Below are positions 59,882 through 64,000 of a stretch of 64,000 bases of DNA, one piece after another. The stretch spans positions 1 to 64,000 of the forward strand of contig JAFQME010000020.1 in assembly GCA_017421025.1 (NCBI GenBank), in the 5' to 3' direction. This DNA is from Oscillospiraceae bacterium. Lineage in GTDB: Bacteria > Bacillota > Clostridia > Oscillospirales > JAAYXM01. Below the pieces are notes generated by a model that was not told where the DNA came from, did not search any database, and saw nothing but the letters and a program-made list of their open reading frames with translations. Position 1 is the stretch's first letter. Each line of letters opens with the position of its first letter. Position numbers and translations under genes: made by a program.

Positions 59882-60498
59882 CGCAAAAGTGCCTCCCGCA
59901 CATAGGGGTTCATGCGGCGTTCACGGTCGAGCGTGGTCTCGCTGTCATGCCCCGGAAGGACACGGAAATTGCCCGGGAGAGATGCCAGGCGTTTGAGCGA
60001 TGCGTACATTTCGGCAACACTTCCGCCCGGGAAGTCGCACCGTCCGCACGAGCCGCAAAACAGGGTGTCGCCGGAGAACATGGTGTCCTCGGTGAGATAG
60101 CAGATAGAGCCCGGGGTGTGACCCGGGGTGTTCAGGCAGGTAAGTTCCATGCCGGCGAGGGTGAGAATCTCCCCGTCTTTGACCCAAACGTCCGGGGTCA
60201 GGTGCGGAACGCTCATGCGCATACCGACCGAAGGGTCCTCCAGTACGGGGGTTTCCCCCGCCCCGACATATAGTTTGGCACCGGTTGTTTGAATCAATTC
60301 GGGGACTGCCATGATATGGTCAAAATGTGCATGTGTGAGCAAAATCGCTTCCACGGTCACTTGATGGAATTTGAGTTCGTGCAGGATGCGATCGACATGG
60401 TCGCCCGGGTCCACAACAAAGCCATGTCTGCTCTCTTCATCATATGCCAAATAGCAGTTGGTTGCAAGCGAGCCGACCGGGATGGTAATAATCTTCAT
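59878..60498 (-). CDS. MBL-fold metallohydrolase (glyoxalase II-like)
   Basis: This 206-residue protein has the dinuclear metal motif LLTHAHFDHIM near residue 57, the further ligands NTPGHTPGSICY and MFSGDTLF, and a terminal LPGHDSETTL. The stand-alone short type occurs beside dtd and relA in many Clostridia; the substrate is probably a thioester or glutathione-like conjugate but is not proven. It overlaps dtd by 4 bp. Confidence 0.92.
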   Translation of the reverse strand: MKIITIPVGSLATNCYLAYDEESRHGFVVDPGDHVDRILHELKFHQVTVEAILLTHAHFDHIMAVPELIQTTGAKLYVGAGETPVLEDPSVGMRMSVPHLTPDVWVKDGEILTLAGMELTCLNTPGHTPGSICYLTEDTMFSGDTLFCGSCGRCDFPGGSVAEMYASLKRLASLPGNFRVLPGHDSETTLDRERRMNPYVREALLR

Positions 60499-60950
60499 TG
60501 GACAGCCTCCTTGGAATCCATCAGAATTGTGATGGGGCCGTTGTTTTGAGATGAGAGTTCCATATGTGCGGCAAAGACCCCGGTTTTCACCGTGTAGCCA
60601 TATTCCTTTCGGAGGGTTTCCACATAGGATTCATACAATGCATTTGCAAGCTCAGGTGCTGCGGCACGGACAAAACTCGGGCGATTGCCTTTTCGGGTTT
60701 CTGCGAGCAGGGTGAAATTGGAAACCACCAAAATCTCGCCACCCACATCTGCACAAGAGCGATTCATTTTCCCCTCGTCATCGGAAAAGACACGCAGACC
60801 TGCGGTTTTTTTTGCAAGGTATGCAACATCCGCTTCCCCGTCACCCTCTGCCACACCGCAAAGCACCAAAAAGCCCTTTCCGATGCTTGCGTGGCAGGCG
60901 CCGTCAATGTTGACTGCGGCATGGTCCACTCTTGTAATGACTAATTTCAT
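60495..60950 (-). CDS. dtd: D-aminoacyl-tRNA deacylase
   Basis: This 151-residue DTD has the active-site motif VSNFTLLAETRKGNRPSF (SQxTL in most homologues, SNFTL here) and the cross-subunit motif NNGPITI with the cis Gly-Pro. It removes D-amino acids and glycine from mischarged tRNAs. It follows relA by 9 bp, the usual order. Confidence 0.93.
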   Translation of the reverse strand: MKLVITRVDHAAVNIDGACHASIGKGFLVLCGVAEGDGEADVAYLAKKTAGLRVFSDDEGKMNRSCADVGGEILVVSNFTLLAETRKGNRPSFVRAAAPELANALYESYVETLRKEYGYTVKTGVFAAHMELSSQNNGPITILMDSKEAVQ

Positions 60951-60959
60951 AGTATTCTC

Positions 60960-63143
60960 CTATCCAAGCTGACGTTTGACATCCATGACACCGGAAACGC
61001 CACGGAGTTTGTTTAAGATAAAATCAAGTTGCTCCATACCATTGACATCCAGCGTCAGATTGACGACCGCATAACCGTCGCCAAAGCTGCGAGCCTCCAT
61101 TTGATGCACCGGAATCTTGATGGTGCTCAGCACGGTTGCAATATCGGCGACCAGACCCATGCGGTCTTTTGCCGAGATTTGCAAGCTGCTTTGGAAGCGG
61201 TCACGCACTTTGTCTGCCCAGCTGACACGAATCCAACGGCTCAAATCGTCCGAGTTTTTCATTGCGTCGGTGACGTTTTTACAGTCGGAACGATGGACCG
61301 AAACCCCGTAGCCACGGGTGATAAAGCCGATGATTCGGTCGCCCGGAATCGGATTGCAGCAACGGGCAAATTTGACCAGACAGTTTTCCACACCCGGCAC
61401 CAAAACGCCTGAGTTGGATTTCTTTGGTTTGGGAGCACTGACCAGCTTTTCCACCACTTTTTCATCCGACTGCTGGACACGGTTGCTCTTTGCAACTTCT
61501 TCCCGAATCCGGTTGATGACACGGTTGACGGTGAGCCCGCCATACCCGATACTTGCAAGCATTTCAATCGGAGCGTTAAAGGAGATGCGCTTACACACCG
61601 CAGCAAGGATCTCTTCCATGCCGGGTTGGTTGAGAGAAAGCCCGATTTTTTTGAGTTCTCGTTCGAGTTCTTCTTTGCCTCGGGCAATATTTTCTTCTTT
61701 ACATTCTTTCTTAAACCACTGCTTGATTTTGTTTCGGGCTTCACTGGTTTTGGCGATCTTGATCCAGTCACGGCTGGGGCCGTGTCCTGCGTTGGAGGTG
61801 AGCACCTCCACAATCTCGCCGTTTTTGAGTTGGTAATCCAACTGGACAATTCTGCCGTTTGCCTTTGCGCCAATCATGCGGTTTCCGACCGCAGAGTGGA
61901 TGGAATACGCAAAGTCGATCGGGCAGGAGCCTGCCGGCAGACTGATGACATCGCCACGTGGTGTGAACACATACACCTCGTCTGCAAACATATCGGTTTT
62001 GAGCTGACGGATGAAGTCTTCCCCGTCTGCCTCCTGCTGGGTTTCAAGGAGTTGACGTACCCATGCAAGTTTTTCGTCCATTTGCGCACCGGTGACGCCG
62101 GATTTGTATTTCCAGTGTGCTGCGATACCGTATTCCGCAATGCGGTGCATCTCATAGGTACGGATTTGCACCTCAAACGGGATGCCCTCACGGCCGATGA
62201 CGGTGGTGTGCAAGGACTGATACATATTGGGTTTCGGGGTACTGATGTAGTCCTTAAACCGTCCCGGGATGGGGTGGTACATATCGTGAATCAAGCCCAG
62301 GACATTGTAGCAGTCTGCCACGTTGTTGACGATGACACGCATGGCATACAGGTCATACACCTCGCTGATGTCCTTATGCTGGCTGTACATTTTACGGTAG
62401 ATGCTGTAAATGTGCTTGACACGGCCTGCGATGGTGGCTTCGATACCACTTTCTGCAATATGCTGCTCCAGGCGAGCACGGATTTGGGTCTGGAACTCCT
62501 CCCGCTCACTGGCACGATTGTTGAGTTCCTGTGTGATCTCCTCATAGCCTACCGGGTCAAGGCAGGCAAGTGAGCGGTCCTCCAACTCCCACTTCACCTT
62601 TTGCATACCCAAACGGTGTGCAAGCGGGGCGTAGACTTCCATGGTCTCAAGCGCTTTTTCACGCTGTTTTTCGGGTTTGTGGAATTCAATGGTGCGCATA
62701 TTGTGCAGACGGTCTGCGATCTTCACCAAGATGACACGAATATCTTTGCCCATCGCAAGGAACATCTTACGCAGGTTTTCGATCTGCTCTTCTTCCTTAC
62801 TCTCGTACTGCATTTTGGTAAGTTTGGTGACGCCCTCTACAATGTCGGCAACCGTTTCCCCGAAAAGCGCTTTGATCTGCTGATATTCAAACTCGGTGTC
62901 TTCAATACAGTCATGCAAAAGAGCGGCAATGACCGAATCCATATCAAGACCCATCTCCGCAGTGATTTCCGCCACCGCAATCGGATGCGTGATATAGGGG
63001 CTGCCGTCTTTGCGCATTTGTCCGTCATGCGCCTCGGTGGCACGCTCCATCGCAAGGCGCAGACGTGCCTCGTTCATATTGGGCAGGTAATTGCGTACCT
63101 GTGCGACTAGTTTTTCATAACGTTCTTCTAACATCGGTGTCAT
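60960..63143 (-). CDS. relA: Bifunctional (p)ppGpp synthetase/hydrolase
   Basis: This 727-residue Rel protein has an HD hydrolase domain (YITHPIAVAEITAEMGLDMDSVIAALLHDCIEDT, residues about 48-82), the synthetase domain (DLYAMRVIVNNVADCYNVLGLIH, PKPNMYQSLHTTVIG), TGS (VFTPRGDVISLPAGS), helical and zinc-finger parts (CCNPIPGDRIIGFITRGYGVSVHRSDC) and a C-terminal ACT. It is full length and governs the stringent response. GGGGGT lies upstream of ATG 63143. Confidence 0.97.
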   Translation of the reverse strand: MTPMLEERYEKLVAQVRNYLPNMNEARLRLAMERATEAHDGQMRKDGSPYITHPIAVAEITAEMGLDMDSVIAALLHDCIEDTEFEYQQIKALFGETVADIVEGVTKLTKMQYESKEEEQIENLRKMFLAMGKDIRVILVKIADRLHNMRTIEFHKPEKQREKALETMEVYAPLAHRLGMQKVKWELEDRSLACLDPVGYEEITQELNNRASEREEFQTQIRARLEQHIAESGIEATIAGRVKHIYSIYRKMYSQHKDISEVYDLYAMRVIVNNVADCYNVLGLIHDMYHPIPGRFKDYISTPKPNMYQSLHTTVIGREGIPFEVQIRTYEMHRIAEYGIAAHWKYKSGVTGAQMDEKLAWVRQLLETQQEADGEDFIRQLKTDMFADEVYVFTPRGDVISLPAGSCPIDFAYSIHSAVGNRMIGAKANGRIVQLDYQLKNGEIVEVLTSNAGHGPSRDWIKIAKTSEARNKIKQWFKKECKEENIARGKEELERELKKIGLSLNQPGMEEILAAVCKRISFNAPIEMLASIGYGGLTVNRVINRIREEVAKSNRVQQSDEKVVEKLVSAPKPKKSNSGVLVPGVENCLVKFARCCNPIPGDRIIGFITRGYGVSVHRSDCKNVTDAMKNSDDLSRWIRVSWADKVRDRFQSSLQISAKDRMGLVADIATVLSTIKIPVHQMEARSFGDGYAVVNLTLDVNGMEQLDFILNKLRGVSGVMDVKRQLG

Positions 63144-63156
63144 ATGGTATTACCCC

Positions 63157-64000
63157 CTATTGCGCTGCCTGTTCGACACGCATGAGCAGTGCGGAGTTTT
63201 GTAATTCAACTTTCTTTTCCGGTTGGAATCGAATGGATACCGTCCCTCGGTAAAAAACAACATGAAGCAGATGCAGTTCATGGAACACAGAGAGTGCACA
63301 GGCAATCTGATACACAGACAGGTGGGTGGCACGTGAGAGCTCCGCTACGCTGTACTTCGCATCGCCCCGTGCTTTCAAGAATCGCCAGAAACCGCCCAGT
63401 TCACGGTATTCCACATACATGGCACGGGCAAGCTCCGGAGTGAGGTCCGCAAGCGGTGCGTCACAAGCGCAAAGCACTTCATCCCCTTGGCACAAATCCT
63501 GTACCAAAAGTTGCACGGTTTTCCCGTAATAAGTATTGATTTCGGGGCGGAACACCAACGAAACCCGGTCCCCCTGCACACCGAGAAGCTGCTCGGGTGT
63601 GGTGCGGAAAAAGACGCCGGAGAATCCGTCCACGGTGAGTTTGGTATGTTTGCCCTGACCGATGCTTTTCACCTCGGTGAGCGGACGATTGTAGAAACTG
63701 AGGGTGGGATAGGGATTGCCGCAGCCGAACGGTTCCAACACCGAGAGCGATTCGATTTGCTCCACGGTGAGATCGGACGGATCTGCTTCAAAATCAAATT
63801 CCACCGTACGTGGGAAATCGCCGGCAAAAGATGCGATTTCGTTGAGTTGCGCACGCAATGCGGGGATCTGTTCCCGACGCACCGAAAGCCCGACTGCGAG
63901 TTCATGACCGCCGAATTGGGCGAGGCAGTCGGTGGTTTTCCCGAGCGCTTCGTAGAGGTTAAAGCCGGCGACACTTCTGCCGCTCCCCTTGCCCATCTCC
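63157..64000 (-). CDS. recJ: Single-stranded-DNA exonuclease RecJ, C-terminal part (cut by window end)
   Basis: The last 281 residues are inside the window; the 5' part lies beyond 64000. The visible sequence starts in the DHHA1 domain (GKGSGRSVAGFNLYEAL, FGGHELAVGLSVR) and continues through the OB-fold (VLEPFGCGNPYPTLSFYN, FRPEINTYYGKTVQLLVQDL) to a Clostridia-type C-terminal helical extension. It degrades ssDNA 5' to 3' in repair. It is immediately upstream of relA with a 13-bp gap. Confidence 0.93.
   Translation of the reverse strand, partial: EMGKGSGRSVAGFNLYEALGKTTDCLAQFGGHELAVGLSVRREQIPALRAQLNEIASFAGDFPRTVEFDFEADPSDLTVEQIESLSVLEPFGCGNPYPTLSFYNRPLTEVKSIGQGKHTKLTVDGFSGVFFRTTPEQLLGVQGDRVSLVFRPEINTYYGKTVQLLVQDLCQGDEVLCACDAPLADLTPELARAMYVEYRELGGFWRFLKARGDAKYSVAELSRATHLSVYQIACALSVFHELHLLHVVFYRGTVSIRFQPEKKVELQNSALLMRVEQAAQ

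Overview
The window looks like a chromosomal segment of a strictly anaerobic, low-to-mid GC, spore-forming Clostridia, most likely of the Oscillospiraceae/Ruminococcaceae type. The evidence is the sporulation genes yqfC, yqfD, yabP and yabQ, two SpoVB/YtgP-type flippases, a PerR, reverse rubrerythrin and ferritin stress operon, S-layer homology (SLH) proteins, GatCAB with AspRS under a T-box, and purine-rich Shine-Dalgarno sites with TTGACA/TATAAT promoters. This placement is inferred from gene content only. I saw no rRNA, tRNA, CRISPR array, integrase or transposase.

Layout. 1-8.6 kb: a decayed XRE regulator, a GH31 glycosidase cut by one in-frame TAA, a divergent AraC regulator, a small XRE repressor facing an SLH/Big2 surface protein with two palindromic operators between them, and a second secreted SLH protein. 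8.6-13.7 kb: LUD protein, rpe, flippase, AGCS symporter, small lipoprotein. 13.7-22.6 kb: the accessory part, with a repeat-bearing membrane protein divergent from a five-gene operon. That operon encodes a TIR-DUF6273 protein, a 758-aa orphan, a ParA-like ATPase with a KGGAGRST P-loop, a 787-aa orphan, and a tandem S-adenosylmethionine decarboxylase-like protein. It has one promoter and one terminator. 22.7-24.6 kb: an LRR_5 gene sits between broken copies of the neighbouring ferritin and rubrerythrin genes. 24.6-28.7 kb: ferritin, reverse rubrerythrin, PerR, an FAD protein and a membrane protein. 28.7-35.9 kb: a sugar operon (GHMP kinase, phosphohexomutase, UDP-sugar epimerase), an AraC regulator and two ceramidase-like paralogues.

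35.9-64 kb is mostly conserved housekeeping: yqfC-yqfD-phoH-ybeY-dgkA, an EF-G2-type factor, an EFR1 ferredoxin, T-box-aspS-gatC-gatA-gatB (with a GatA that lacks two of its three catalytic residues), hpf, htpG, a fumarase alpha subunit, a candidate small RNA, the hup-mazG-SpoVB-like-rqcP-yabP-yabQ-divIC-yabR cluster (read on the minus strand), mtaD, a uridine kinase-like protein, hemZ, an MBL hydrolase, dtd, relA and the end of recJ.

The best candidate for an undescribed system is the operon at 15.0-22.6 kb. It joins a TIR effector, a switch-type NTPase, two large helical proteins and a duplicated, partly degenerate AdoMetDC fold. Gene partnership and the catalytic spacing of the last protein are visible in the sequence; an immune or conflict role is inference.
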